From Isoetes taiwanensis (lineage: Eukaryota > Streptophyta > Lycopodiopsida > Isoetales > Isoetaceae), in assembly GCA_021234155.1 (NCBI GenBank), contig JAJEKV010000028.1, positions 8,166,875-8,230,874 on the forward strand: a stretch of DNA of 64,000 nt. The letters run 5' to 3'. Shown one piece after another: positions 1 to 12,825 of the stretch. The notes below the pieces were generated by a model. It made no database searches. It saw nothing but the letters and a program-made list of their open reading frames with translations, and had not been told where the DNA came from. A program made the translations under genes and the position numbers. Within the stretch, counting starts at the first letter, position 1, and the number at the start of each line of letters is the position of its first letter.

Positions 1-336
1 TCTTGAAGTGACACTAGGATGGCACTTGGTAGCTTTATTCCGTATGCCATTAAACATGATTTTTGATGTTTTATGCAAGTTGCTTGGATGTTAGCAATGG
101 TGATCGCGGTGAAGGCTAGAGATGGGAGATGGAGCTTTCTAGCATAAGTACATTGAAATGCGTGGATGTGATAAAACAAATTTATAAATCGGCTTTAAGA
201 CAAACAAGTAAAGTTTTGTTAGTAGAGAATGAAGATATTGAGATTGGTTCTATAATAATTCTTACCCAACATCAAACCTTGTACTTTTCATCAATATAAT
301 ATGAATAAATTCTCATCAATATATAATAATTAAGAG
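1..336. other. No gene seen, AT-rich flank
   Basis: AT-rich sequence with no open frame of note and no recognisable motif. It precedes the small open frame at 337. Confidence 0.4.
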
Positions 337-627
337 GTGGGTAACAAGAGATCTTTTGGAACTTTGTTCAAGGTATTAAAGAAGGCAAAAGAAGCTAGTA
401 AGTTCGTACTCTGGTTAGCACCTCCTCAAATGCTTTATCACCTTCTCGAGAAAATGGCGCCAGGACTTTTGCCTTCTGATAGCGAAATCCATCACGGAAC
501 CTTGTTTGGTCTAAATATAAATCCCTCCAAGGGTAAATGTTCTACTTTGGCCGAATTGATTCATGCGGCTCTTTTGAGAGTTAATGAGATGGGGTTCAAA
601 GCCAAAGCTTTTAAAAGTAGGGAGTAA
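337..627 (+). other. Open frame of 96 codons, unknown
   Basis: A stop-free stretch of 96 codons begins just after an in-frame TAA and has no upstream ATG in frame; it opens at GTG. The surroundings are AT-rich, so an open frame of this length is mildly unexpected. The product would be basic at both ends with a hydrophobic middle (LAPPQMLYHLLEKMAPG). I do not recognise it. It could be an exon, because the sequence just before it is AAGAG followed by GTGGG, but no clear polypyrimidine tract precedes it. Chance is a fair alternative. Confidence 0.2.
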
Positions 628-3600
628 AGCCAACTTTGCCCAATGTGTGGCCGGTTGAAACGATGGAGCCTTGTTTATATTGTGTCTTGTTGAGTAGTCT
701 TAGGTCTGTTGCATTCTCTTTGGAGTATCTTTGGATGGTCGGCCACTTTCTTTTGGGTATTTATCCGTCGATTAATTTTGCTTCTAAAGGATTGTATTTC
801 ACATGGCAAAGTCTTGGCTAATATAGATTAATATGGAAGCGAAGGCGAAGAAAGGTCTTTTATACAAAATCTTGATGCCGCACGTTAGCATGTTGCTTTT
901 ACTTTTTTAGTTGCGTTGCATTGATCCAATGTTAGATGTAGTATGGTTGTACATTATATTCTTTGCACCTATACGACTGCAACTTCTCACTTTTGCATGA
1001 TTCGATGTCAAAACTTGCAACATCACTTAACAACTAAGTTAAGTAACAATAGTATAATAAAAACAAAAACCCCCACACTACATGATTAGCATTGCCTTAT
1101 GCAATATTGCTTGCTTTAGTAACTTTCTAATTTTAAACATACCAAAATTTATTACCCGTATCGTATAGAGGAAAAAGAATCATTTGTTACTCAATTAACT
1201 CACAAGCAAATAACTTGAATTTAAAAAATGTTCCAATCCCATTCATTGATGAGGACAATGCATTGTGCAACAACATCTTGTTAAGTTTGTCCTGCTTGCT
1301 AGTTAAGGAGGCTATGGGGAGTTTTGCGCAAACATCCCACTCTAACATCCCACTCTAACTTCCTACATCAACATTTAGAAAATAGATGCTATTTCTGTAT
1401 CATTCCTTGTTCTTCCCATAATCTTTTCATGAAGTACGATCTGTGAAAAAAAGATATTCACCAGAAAATATGATGTTCATTATTGCCTTGGCAAACTCAA
1501 AATCATCTTTTATTTCCTGTCCAAGCCCGAACATATTTCTTGAGCCGGATGGCAAAGAGTAGGAAAGCATCGAGTGTTCCTTTTCAAATTGTTACATGAA
1601 ATCCTAGCACGAAACTTTGATTCTTAAGGAATTGTGATGCATTGCACTTTGATTGGACCCTCTCTATATTATTAGCTATACGGATAACATGCCACTATTG
1701 TATTTGCGAACATAAATGTTGATCGTTTTAGTTTTTTAACCTTAAGTTCTGGCAATTATTTCTCATTGTGGAGTCAACTAAAGGTTGTAACCATGGACAA
1801 TATGTTATTTTTGCCATGTAATTTTTGATGAATTTGAGACCCTAAAAATGGCATATGGCATTACATTATGGGGGAAGAGGTGCACTTTTTGTGAAGCAGA
1901 TCCTTCTCCTTTTGCTTTCGTCACATTCGATCTCTTTGTCAATCTAACGATGCTTGGCGATTTTTTTTTCGCGACTTGATTTGAGTTATGGCAACGGAGA
2001 ATCTTTCATTTGTCGGCGATGGAATAAATACTTTTTTTACCTGAAGTAAATTTTGGATTTGCAATTTATATCTCTTAAGTCCCTACACACAATTGTAGAC
2101 ATAATGAATGCACATACTACTGACATTGGCATGTGTCTTCACAAGAGAAATGTCAGCTATTATCGTCAACAATAAAGCGTAAAATCCACCCATCTATTGG
2201 TACTAGGGCATTGATTTTATCATATTAATTTTAGAATGCTATGGTTCTCTTCTTATATAGAAGACAAATAATTCTAAGGATAAGCATGGAGTTTAAGCCT
2301 TGACTCTCTTTTAGACCCAAGTTTTTCTTTAACAAGCACCTTTGTATAAGCGCAAGAATTCTTTGGCCCTTTCTCCCACTAAAAGCCTTGTGTCTTCTTG
2401 CATTCCTCATCTGCTTTCCTGGTGAGATCTTGTTGTTGTCACCGGAGTTTTCTATATCGGCCCTATTCTCATTAGCTAGATTCTCCTTCTTCTCTGTCAC
2501 GGTTTCTTTAGTTTCTCTTAGTGCTAGATCATCTCCCTCTTAATTACGCATCCTTCCACCGAAGCTTTACGGCATTCAAGCAATCTGCAATCCTCCGTCC
2601 TCTGGGATTCATAACCCAACTGTTAGCCAGTTTTTTCCAAAATTCTAAATTCCTTCCCTCATTTGGTAGTTGCTTGGGTTAATTTGGAGGAACAGGTTGG
2701 GGTCCAACATCGGCATATCTAGCTAATCATGGTATGATCTCTGCCATATAGTCGGGGACCCGAGCTTTGTTTGCTTGCATTTCTGCTGACACGAAATAGA
2801 GTGGTTTGAGTTGGAACTGGTTTATGTTGAGCTCCTCTTGGAGTGGATGCTTTTCTCTCGATCATCTTGAGATGAATCCTTTGTAGCCTAGTTGGGGCCG
2901 GTTGCTTGTCATGTAAGTTTAAAAATGGATGAATGGGCCCCGACTTCCACGGTTTTTCAAAGCTGCCGGGCAAGTGGGCCATCGTCATGGCTTAGTCGAG
3001 ATCTATGGGTGGTGGTGCATCGTATCTGAGGCTCATTGGTTGTGCCTTTAGTCTCATTGTGGAAATGTTAGTTCGAGATCTTGTGGCATCAACTCATGTG
3101 TGTGAAAAATTTGTGAGCAGATTGACAATGTTTTGGACCTTGGAATCAGAGAGAAAGTTTGTTAATCTTTTTTGGATCTGGATGCCTTGAAACTTTTGTT
3201 GTTGCGGATGCAACTTTGCCTGATGCCTTTAAGATTTTTGTTGCGCTTGTAATTTTTATAGAATTGTTGCATAGGTTGTTCACATTTTGGGCCTTGTTTA
3301 TTTTGTCAAGTTAGTTTTGTGAGTTCCATTTTACCTTGTGCATCTTGCTTTGAGCAGTTGGTTGTTAAGAGATGTCTTTAGATGCTTTGTTGATCTAGGG
3401 TTATTTTTGAACCTTCTTAGTTTACCCCGTCCATCTAGGTATAGTTGTGTTTACCCATTCTTGCACAAATCTAATTTTCACTTTTTTTATGTTGTAAATA
3501 TTGAACACCTCAACTTTTCTATCTCGGTGGTCGTCGGGGTTTATGCCCATCAATCCCTTGTTTTGGAGATCGTGTATTGGTCAGTCGAGGAATGTGTGCT

Positions 3601-5990
3601 CCTTTTATTAGATTCATTTAAGTGACAATTTTCTTGTTGTCAGTGATGTTGGATGAAGCTTGGAGTCTAGGAATTAGATCTTGGGTCTTACACCATCAAT
3701 TCCTTGGATGCCCTAGTGCTTGGCGTGGGGTTAGGTGAAGATATGTTGTAGACTTATTTAGGTTGGTAGCTAAAGAGATGGATCTTTATAACATAGTGCT
3801 TTTTGGTTGCTCTTCTTGTTTTGCTTTCCATTAGGAGGTTGGCATGTTGGCACAGGTGCATCCATCCCTTGTTTTTCTTGGATCTTCATAGGTTGGGGTC
3901 GTGTGTCCCTTAATTTTAAAGTATTTTAAACATGTCATCACGGTTTTGTTGGAAAAGGAGTTCTTGCTTTAGGGTTGTCCTTTAAGTTAGATAGGTTGGA
4001 TTCTAAGGTCTTACGTTATGTTTCTAGATTAGCTTGCCAAGCAGATAAAAACAGTACTAGATTATGTTGTTTGGTTTTGGTTTTATAAAGGCGATTGGTT
4101 TTGAGGCATTTGAGTCTAAGTGCATTTGTCATGTGTTTCACGGGTCGATTACAACATAGTCTAGATGTTTTTTAATATTTTTATGAGCGATTGATCCTTG
4201 TTCTTATATCATGTTTTTCCTATTTTTACCCCAGTTTGTTGCATGGTTGGTTTGTTTGGACATGGTTTCATGAATCTTGTCGAGTTGTTAGGTCATAAAG
4301 GTTAGGCACTTTTTGGTGTAGGAGGCTTGTTTTAGTTTGCTTGTGACATAAAGTGATCTTATTTTTGAGGTATTCCCACTTGAGTTGTCGATTCTAAAGC
4401 TTTTTGGATCTTAGAGTATCCCACCAATTTTTCGTGTTGCATGGTTTTCTTAATGGTTTGCTTGGTTATTTTCCACTGAATAGCGTTTATTCCGTACGGC
4501 ATCCCTTCAACACGAGGTTGCTTAAAGGCCGAGGCATTAACATGCTATGTTTATTTGAAAGAGCGAGATATGGCTTTTCATTCATCTTAGATTAGTCTTG
4601 AGTCGAGTAGCACTTAAGTGCCTCGACCACTTATACGGAGTTCAAGCTTTTTGCTATCGAATGCCCTAAATTGAGCTCATATTTGTTTTATATATTTCTT
4701 TTTCCTTGATATTGTATTACGTGGATGCCTCCTCACAGGTCCTTATGATTTCTTTGTTCCTTGAGTATTCTCTATTCCTATAACCATGTACCCAGTTCTA
4801 AGATAGGTTGGATTTATCTTTGGCTCAATCTTTTAGCCGTTTTTGGTCTTATCATCGCGTCACTTTTTCTATTAATGTGGTGTTTTTTTTTTTTAAAAGA
4901 TGTATTCATAAGTTGGCTTGGTATTAGAAATTTCCCTTGGTACTATTGGTACATGCACTATAGTCTCATCTTTGCCATGTTTTATGTCATTATCTAAAAT
5001 AGGTTTGTTTTAGATTACATATTCTATCGTTAGCTCTATAGTTCATGTGTACATACCTTTTGCTATGCCACGGCATTTATCTCAGTAATTACATGGTTCA
5101 TTTTTTTTTTTTTAAGTGCATATTCATATTTATATTTCTTCGTAAAATAGTTCATTTGTAAAAGTAAATATGTATGCACTTGTCGAATCATGTTGCCCCA
5201 CTGTTATTACCGCTAAATGATTAGTTTTTGATATTGCATGTTTCTATAGGGAATTCCCATTTCACCTTGTGCAAATAAAGCCCGGTCTTAGTACTTGATG
5301 TACAAACAACTCTCGTATTTTTCGATTTTCACAAATATAAAGGAGCCTTCTAATTGCTACTCTAAAAGTGATGAATATTACTCACTAGCTGTGGTAGATA
5401 AAAACTAATTGAAGCGCCACCTTTGAAGCATAGTGGAAAAATAAAATTAAAATTCTTCTTTGTATTATTGTTGCATAGGTAGAAAGATGTCATAGAAGCT
5501 TACATGGAAATATAAATGCGTCGATGTCGCCCGAGATGTTTCGTGTGCAAGATGTTGAGGTTGCTACATGATTTTTTTGGGTGGAATAAAGGTAGAAAAG
5601 CCTTGGGAAATAGAAAATCATGCCTTAAGAACTAACATCATGCCAAAAACTTGAATCATGCAATGATTATTGAATCTAGAGGGTCTTCCAAACCTGACAT
5701 TGGGGTCTTCAATTTTTGACTTCAAGTGTTCAAGATGCTTAGGTGATGGTGATCAAATTTACTTCAAGAAATGCCTATATGATGCCAAACCAATGTCCAT
5801 CTTTGGTTCTTCATATCAATGTGTCTTTGTTGCCAAGTGATGGATGTCTTCAAGTTTCATGCTCTACAAGCTCGGACACACACAAGTATGGCGTCAAATC
5901 TTAGCAAAGTGTGTCAGACATGCATATAAGATCTTCTATGCTACCATTTTGGCGGCAATGGCATGTGGATAACTTGGTCATACATGGATT
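628..5990. other. T-rich intergenic DNA, no gene identified
   Basis: About 5.4 kb of T-rich plus-strand sequence. Scattered open frames of 60-95 codons occur on both strands, but none has a recognisable domain. The minus strand at about 2680-2545 reads open for about 40 codons with a Trp/Lys-rich pattern (LEFWKKLANSW) and is followed on the same strand by Lys/Glu-rich codons. That looks coding-like but could not be assigned. Poly-T runs occur near 4886 and 5100. Confidence 0.4.
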
Positions 5991-5994
5991 CCTA

Positions 5995-6178
5995 GAAAAC
6001 CATGAAAAACACACCTCAAAAGTGATTGCCCTAAAAACCACGTCTTAAAAAACACCCCTCAAAAACTATACAGCCTTAGAAAACAACACATCCCTTAAAA
6101 AAGAAACTACATCTCTAAAGAAACCACACATTCTTAAAAAAAGAACTCTGGCTCCTTTGAAAAACCACATCTCCACAT
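5995..6178. repeat. Degenerate A/C-rich minisatellite
   Basis: A short A/C-rich unit resembling AAAAACCACACATCCCTTA recurs imperfectly about every 25-30 bases. Copies differ by substitutions and small indels. No coding potential is seen. Confidence 0.5.
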
Positions 6179-6179
6179 A

Positions 6180-7655
6180 ACTATGTGTGAGTCTTTTTTA
6201 TAATCTTCAAAAACAACCCATGTTTTATTTTTCGCATTGTTTTTCAATTTGTGGACCAAATGTTGGGGTTGTTATGGGGCTAATGGTAAGAGCAGCGGAG
6301 GCAATCTTAGGGGGAAAGCATGTGGCCCGTGGAGCGCCCACAAGGGGTTCATGCTCATTCATGGTGCAATATCGCCTAGAATGGAGTCAAGCAAGATCGA
6401 CACCGCGAGCACATATGGCGTCGAGGTTGGAAGCTTCTTATGCAGGCTAAGATGGATAGAGCGAGGTGCCACCATGATGTTTTAGGCCTATGGGCGGATC
6501 TTTGAGCAATGAAAGAGGCGCCTTGCTTAAAAGCTTAGAAAGGAGGAAGTGAGTAGTGTGGTTTTCCAAAGGCACTTAGACCTCAAGAATGGAGGTGGCT
6601 ACCTCCTTGGCCAAGTCCATGGTCACCTCATCTTTCGTGGCTGCAGCCTACCTCAAACGTGCTTTGTTGTTACAAGATCTTCCTCCTTCCTCATCGACTC
6701 TGGGGAATATCCACCAAATTAATACGTCCCGGGACGCAGGGTCCCATAGCAACAAAAGCCGTCCGGTGTTTGTGGCAAGGGCCTCTTTACTAACATAAGA
6801 TGTAGCAAGAGCAAGGGGCATCAAACCGATGGTCTCTGGTGGCTGACAATTGTTGTACCTCGGAGGAGCTGGCCAGGGATGAAGTCGATGAAGTCGTCCA
6901 TGCAATGCCGACAGCTGCATTATAAGACGCATGTAACTACTTGAACTTGAGATCAACAATAATATGGTATGTCTACATGATGTCTCAATAGGAGGAATTC
7001 TTGATATGATCTTTGGATAAATGGGAAGATTATCTAGTCCGATGGAGTCGAGCTCCACTGGTCACCGGCGTAGGAATATTCTCGATAGCAGCTTCCAACA
7101 AACAAAATCATCCTCCTTTGACGCGTTCGATGCCTTCCTTAGCTAGTATAGTTGGCGCTGCCCTTCTCCTACAGGTAGGCTTCATCCTCGGCGTATTGGT
7201 CCGCTGAGAATGGTAGAAGCAAACTTTATGTCGAAGATCGGTAGCCTTCATATGGCAGCCAGTGGTGCTTAGACCATCAGCTTGCCTTTTAACGCGTGGG
7301 TAGTACTGAGAGTCACTCCCAATATATCCCGCGCCACAATTTCCTTCTCTAGGTATAGTGAGGTGGTTCTTAGGGTGATCGCGAGCGGAACCATCACCGT
7401 GAAGTGTAAAACTCAGGAATGCAGCATAATGCAGGTGTGCACGCATGCAAGAGTCGATATCTTGGAGCAAATAGGGATGAGCGAGGTCAAATGGGGCTGG
7501 GGATCCCAATGCTCATCATCTTAGTACCATTGAAGAAAGAGTAGGGCATCCATTTTATTGCAAGAGAGTGGAGGAGAACGATGAACAAAGGAAAGCAAAA
7601 AGAGGTAGAAACCCTAAATTTGTTAAGTGTCACTTTATTTTAAAAGTATCTTGAC
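6180..7655. other. No gene identified; overlapping small open frames
   Basis: More GC-rich than the flanks. Open frames of 64-136 codons overlap on both strands (for example 6648-7058 and 7108-7509, both minus) without recognisable motifs, so none is called. Composition resembles old retrotransposon DNA, but no diagnostic domain is visible. Confidence 0.35.
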
Positions 7656-7659
7656 GTCG

Positions 7660-7917
7660 TCGGTTGTAATAAATAATAATAATATGTAATAATAATATGT
7701 AATAATAATAATAATAATAATATGTAATAATAATAATAATAATATGTAATAATAATATGTAATAATTATTATTATTATTGTGTATTATTAATGTGTAATA
7801 TTAATATGTGTGTGTGTATTAATGTATTATTAATATTATTAATGTGTGTGTGTATTATTGTATTATTATTATTATTATTATTATTGTGTGTATTATTATT
7901 ATTATTAAATAATTATG
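7660..7917. repeat. Compound AT-rich microsatellite with strand switch
   Basis: The first half is (TAA)n interrupted by ATGTAA units. At about 7764-7780 it switches to (ATT)n interrupted by GTGT runs, up to about 7910. The left half is therefore nearly the reverse complement of the right half, so the whole block can fold into a long AT hairpin. A CDS-like frame across it (7791-8024) is only a translation of the repeat. Confidence 0.85.
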
Positions 7918-7995
7918 AAATTAAACACAACAAGAGATTGTGGGCACAAATGGAGGTTCTATATCCACATCGGAAATATATACAACAAAAATTAT

Positions 7996-8490
7996 TTACA
8001 AAATGGCTGGGAAAATGGGGCTAGTGTGATTCCCTCTGAGAATCCTTTGGCATGATGGTAACTCGGCCGCGAGGAGGTTGGCATCCTCAAAAGGGCCACC
8101 CGTGAAGGTCTTGAAGCCGGCTGACCTCTGGAGGAGCAAAGCATAGCAAAAAAGGTCTACCAGGCAGAAGGTGGAGTTGACGGAGCCATTTGGAAGGGAG
8201 CTTCCATAATAGAAGTTGATAATCTCTTGATACTTCGGATCTCTCTCTCAATGCCGGTGGGCCTATACCTATGGGGCTCCTTTCTAATGAGTCGGCCTGG
8301 AAAGGGTCTTGCTTACAGCGCAGTAGGGCCGGCTTGATATCCACCTTGATCCTGTTCAAGGCCGAGGCTGGTGGCCAGATTCCCACTTAGCTTTGTGCTT
8401 CTCCTTGTAGGTGCTCCAGAGCTTGCGTGCCATGCATTTCGCCTCCATTTTAATGGTAGGTATTGTTGGGTGTTACGCACCTCATCTTAT
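7996..8490 (-). pseudogene. Minus-strand coding-like stretch, unknown family
   Basis: Reading down the minus strand from about 8490, an initial block is rich in Lys/Arg (MEAKCMARKLWSTYKEKHK). A second frame stays open from 8386 to about 8245. The frame ending at the TAA at 7996-7998 is then open for about 84 codons and includes YQEIINFYYGSS and GFKTFTGGPFEDANLLAAEL. Two frame changes link the three blocks. The amino-acid texture looks like real protein with aromatic and acidic clusters, not a low-complexity shadow. I do not recognise the family. A decayed retroelement gag-like ORF or a broken host gene are both possible. Confidence 0.3.
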
Positions 8491-8499
8491 TGAGTCTTG

Positions 8500-9990
8500 T
8501 CTTTGCGTCTCTTATTCGGCGTGGCAGAAGTTATTGACTGTTCGCGCTCCTCAGCTCATCTTCATGTTGTGCGGTGTATCACGGTATCCGCAGCTATTCT
8601 ATCTCTTCTGAAGCGGTCGCATTAATTCTTCTCGGCAACTCGTTTTGTAGCGATGCGGCCTAGCTTGCATGACTTGATTAATTTATGCGGAATCTAAGTC
8701 CCAAATGAGTGCGGGACTCTTCATCAAAATGGTAGGCGAGGGGAGGTATATGGGATTCACGGCAATTATGGTCGCCCATTCCCGGTGGAACCAAATTCCT
8801 ACCTAGCGTAGTCTCCCCTCTCCATCTCCTGGCAGCATTATCGCCGGGCTAGCCCATAATTCTTTAAATGCGCCATGATTGATTCTCCTCGCTAACCTCC
8901 GCGCGGAAGGAGGTGGGAACGATAACATCAAAACTTAATTAGAACGCTCCACCAGCGTGTAAAGGCTCCCCAAAATTTAACCCGTTAAAAGCAGCTCTGT
9001 CGGTGGAAATGGAATAGAGGTACTCTATTGCCCGGTGGTGAACCGGATAACAAACTCCGGTTGGGGTATGACCTTCTCTGCGTCCTGTGAGTTGATTCAC
9101 AGAGCTCGGCCATCATCACGGTTGGCGTTGGTATTTGGAGTAGCGAGGCAGTCACGTAATTACTGACTATGGTGCATGCACAAGGTAGTCTGAAGAGGGG
9201 AAGCTGAATACGGCGATGGCGGTGTTGATGGTGGCGGCGTAAAGGTCCGCGGCTATGGGGAAACAAGGTCTTCGGTGACTATGGCCCGGACGAGCAGTGA
9301 TGAAACAAAACTGGCTTGACCAAAAGAAAATACTTCATGCTTTTTTTTCGGGGCTGAATTTTTTCAAAGAAAATTTTAATGAAAATTTTTATATAAGCGA
9401 AATCTGGCGCACTTTTATATGCAAAATTATGGTATTGATAGGGAATTACGGTGTTTGAACGATTCTAAGACTCAATTTGGTGATCATGCCCTTTGACTCT
9501 AGGGCCTATTCCGATTAATAGGTGTTGGTCACTCCTTGGTCAATTGAAACGTCCTGGCCGTTGATACGAAATCGCCTCCATCACGAGGTTATCTAGAAAA
9601 TGTTATGGCCCTTAGGAAGCAGGGGCCTCGACTTCCAGCATATCTCCTCATAGTAACTCACACCTTAATCCTAACTGGCTTATTTCTCTCGCTAACTAAG
9701 CCAACACTCATACTAACTATGGGATTGGGGTAGTCTATCTAAATTAAAGTCCTATGACTAACCAATCTACTTGGGTTAGACTATGGCCATTCTTGATGAT
9801 TTCACCGAAATCATGCTCACGATACCACTCTGATGCTCCCCAGAATCTATCACGATGCTCCCATTGTACAAATGGAAATTCCCCTCGTGTTGACTACATC
9901 ACCATGGAAAGGCCCTCCGTCCTAACCCGGACCACTTGGGATGGCCAAGTGTCAGGGTGAAAAGGACAATTAATCATTCGTCCACCTCCT
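8500..9990. other. No gene identified
   Basis: Mixed-composition sequence with short open frames on both strands (such as 8985-9266 minus) and no recognisable domain. It is probably degraded repeat DNA. Confidence 0.4.
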
Positions 9991-10019
9991 CTATAGAGAT
10001 CCATATCTGTTGAGCGTAC

Positions 10020-10345
10020 ATACATGTTAACACAGCAATCATACACAATATAATATACCGCCATGAATGGTAGTTATTCATCGACATTTAAATAACAACC
10101 TACAGAATGAATGTAAACATTATCACGAAAATAGGGCTCTATGCGAGATTATTGTGATGAAGACCGGATAATGATAGGCGAGAGGAGGTATAACATGGCG
10201 TTTAGGCTGGCATAGAATAATGGCTAGGGTAGTCCATCCATCCAAGCCCCTCGTACACTGCCCGGATAGGCTAAAACATGCTATGGCGTGATTGTAGCCT
10301 TGCTGGAATGCAATCATGGAATCACCTATGAGACTACTCGGTTTA
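10020..10345. repeat. Dispersed repeat, copy A (partner at 37.9 kb)
   Basis: This stretch matches 37940-38260 in the same orientation and order. Shared pieces include ACATGTTA near the start, then GGCTAGGGTAG with CCATCCATCC, a GATTGTAGC block, and ATGGAATCACC with GA.ACTACTC at the end. Identity is patchy with many indels. The function is unknown; it is most likely part of an old non-coding transposable element or LTR. Confidence 0.6.
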
Positions 10346-10904
10346 CATCTCATCGGTCAGTCTGGCGAGGTTAGGGAGGCGTCCCCTCCACGACAAAGGA
10401 TCACGGGTATGCTAGAGGATAAATGCCACATCAGCCGACCCAGCATGCTTTAGGCTACTCCCCTAAATCCTAAAGGTAGGCTCTTGGCGGATTTACGAGT
10501 TAGGGCCAGCAAAGGCCACATGCATAGCTTGAGAATTAACCGGACCCATGCACAAACCCTTGGGTGGCCAGGCTATAAGCCCTAGCACACTATAGGAATC
10601 TTGTAGCCACGCTGAGCAGATCCAGCCCCGCTGCATGCTTTTAGTTGTCTAGTCTTTGAATCACAACATAGCATCTACTGACCCGGAGTGGGCTCTTGGC
10701 CAGCAAGCGCCAATTCAGGTCTTGGGGTTCTAGCTAGAGACATATCTACTTCTAGGAAGCTTTTCGGTCTCTACCCACCCTTAACCTCAAACACATAGGA
10801 GGAGCAGAAAAGAGAACATAATCATAAACCAGTAACATCCCTAATCTTAATAGCACACACTAAAGCGTGTGCGGCAATCTTAGGGGCATTAATCATGGGC
10901 ATGC
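10346..10904. other. No gene identified
   Basis: No open frame with recognisable content. Moderately GC-rich and resembles retrotransposon non-coding sequence. Confidence 0.4.
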
Positions 10905-10917
10905 AAAATGGACAGAT

Positions 10918-10982
10918 ACCCATGGAATGGAACATGATGGGATGGGATAGGATGGGATGCATGGGAGGAATGGAATGGATTT
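10918..10982. repeat. Degenerate pentanucleotide repeat (GGGAT/GGAAT)n
   Basis: A purine-rich run of imperfect ATGGG/ATGGA units. Small open frames on both strands here (10822-11128) are repeat translations. Confidence 0.7.
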
Positions 10983-11196
10983 CTTTCATGCCTTTGACTT
11001 GGATGGTTAATTCTTCCATTAGATCTATAAAGAAATCGATTCAAATTGGGCCTTTGAGGGTTGCATCTTTGCGAAATATTTCCCATATCACTAAATCATG
11101 TGTGCTTGGTAATGCGAAGAGGCATTAGTCGTGGATGTCTGAAATATGTAGAACTTCTAAAGTATATAGGTAGGAATAGAACACGGTAAGATTTAT

Positions 11197-11297
11197 CATG
11201 TAGATGTAATGGAGTATTAAGATGTGAAGGTATTTTGCATGATTAACATGTAGATGGAATGGAGTATTAAGATGTGAAAGTATTTTGCATGAATTAA
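11197..11297. repeat. Tandem duplication, period 50 bp
   Basis: Two adjacent copies begin with CATGTAGATG at 11197 and 11247 and end with TATTTTGCATGA. They differ at a few positions only, so the duplication is fairly young. Confidence 0.85.
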
Positions 11298-11710
11298 TGT
11301 TGAACTGGAATGGAGAAAGGAGATTCAGGAAAAAGATCAAAGAGAGTCCTTGTGTTTAATTAGGAAGAAAACATGAGGACCTTGTGTGCATACACTATAT
11401 GGACATCTAAGCATGGTGGCTTTAATCCGAAACTTACCTCTTGCATAGCACTTATTTCTGTTGCCAACAAAAATGATAATCGATATGTATCATTACTTTG
11501 TCTGAGATGTTGTATCAAAAGCTTAACGTTGAATAAACATGTGGAAGATGGTCATTAGATGGCATGCACTATACTCCAGATTTTAACCTACGGTTTTTTA
11601 GACTTGATCATAAGATATTATTTGATATCCTTGCATTATTAGATGACCTTGCACTTGATTTCAGATAGATAAGTTAAATGGCAATGAAAGTTGTGCTATT
11701 AAGGCTTGTT

Positions 11711-11942
11711 CATTGAATATTATATCATGTAAAGCACGTTGAAGATTATGAGCATTGCATAACAATGATAAAACAATGAGAAGTATAGCAATGGTTTTTA
11801 CTGGATCTACTACATAAACTAATGGATCTATTGCATAAGTTGGTATTTCACAGTGACAGCACATGAAATAAATATCATTGAATATTATATCATGTAAAGC
11901 ACGTTGAAGGAAGATTATGTCATTGCATAACAATGATAAAAC
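11711..11942. repeat. Direct repeat, two copies about 165 bp apart
   Basis: CATTGAATATTATATCATG begins copies at 11711 and 11876. Both continue through AAAGCACGTTGAAG to CATTGCATAACAATGATAAA. Copy 2 carries a 4-base insertion and copy 1 a small one. The intervening DNA holds two related ATGGATCTA units. Confidence 0.85.
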
Positions 11943-11949
11943 TCGTTGA

Positions 11950-12825
11950 GCCTGCTAGTGCTAGATTCTGATCTTGTTCCTTCTTGTTTTTGCCTAAGTA
12001 GCAACTTGGTTTATCTTAAATCACCCTTATTTATTTCAAATGGTAGACCTGCTTACTCCATTGGAAGACTAAAGCAAGATGCATGCAACACTAACCACAA
12101 AACTAAAATCCATGACTTCAAAATGGGCAAGCTTGAGGAAGAAAATGGCATCCTGCAAACACAGCGGTTGTATGAAAAACCTCGTCCCTACAAAACTGAA
12201 ATTTCACTTTCAATGCTTCTTAGTTTTTCTCAACCACTTACACAATGACTGTGTATTAGGACAATTCTTCAAGAAACAAAGATCAACAATCTTGCTTTCA
12301 TCCAATACATGTGCATTCATTTGGTGTAACATTTACTCCCCTCATGCGATCTTCCATACACAAATCTTGGACCTTCCGGACTTTTGTGGCACCCTCTGCC
12401 TATTTACATTGCCTTGTAGAGGGGCTCAATATGTATACACCTTCTTTATTTTATCTCAAATAAGCATTCATTCTTTAGCTAAAACAGAAAGAACTTATTT
12501 GTATCTTTTCTGGACGAGTTCTTCTATACACCAAGCAAGCCATGCACACATCACATAATGCATTACGCTTGCATTACATTACCATCTACAGAATACTACT
12601 CTTTCACGTTAACACAATATGCTCTTTCACGAAGATCAATTGATTCGCAAGTAATTTCATGAATTGTGTTGGATCAATTGATTCATAAGTAATTCATGGT
12701 GTGTTGGAGACAGCCCTAAAGGAATTAAACCTTGCAAGACTGGTCTATACACCTATGAAAGATGCATTCCAACTGAATGTGCCTAACACCAACAAATCAA
12801 AGGCTTGCCCGATTTAGATCAGAGG
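11950..12825. other. No gene identified
   Basis: A long plus-strand open frame (12079-12558) has no recognisable domain and atypical composition. It overlaps another open frame and is treated as chance. Confidence 0.35.

Noticed and set aside
2719-2988. 89-codon minus-strand frame as a retroelement Gag
   Set aside because: It has an Arg/Lys-rich stretch but lacks the CxxC zinc-knuckle pattern, and no neighbouring retroelement domain supports it.
6648-7509. Minus-strand frames of 133-136 codons
   Set aside because: Both are overlapped by plus-strand frames of similar length, and neither has a motif.
12079-12558. 159-codon plus-strand open frame
   Set aside because: Unusual Cys/His/Phe-rich composition from the local base bias, overlaps another open frame, no family match.
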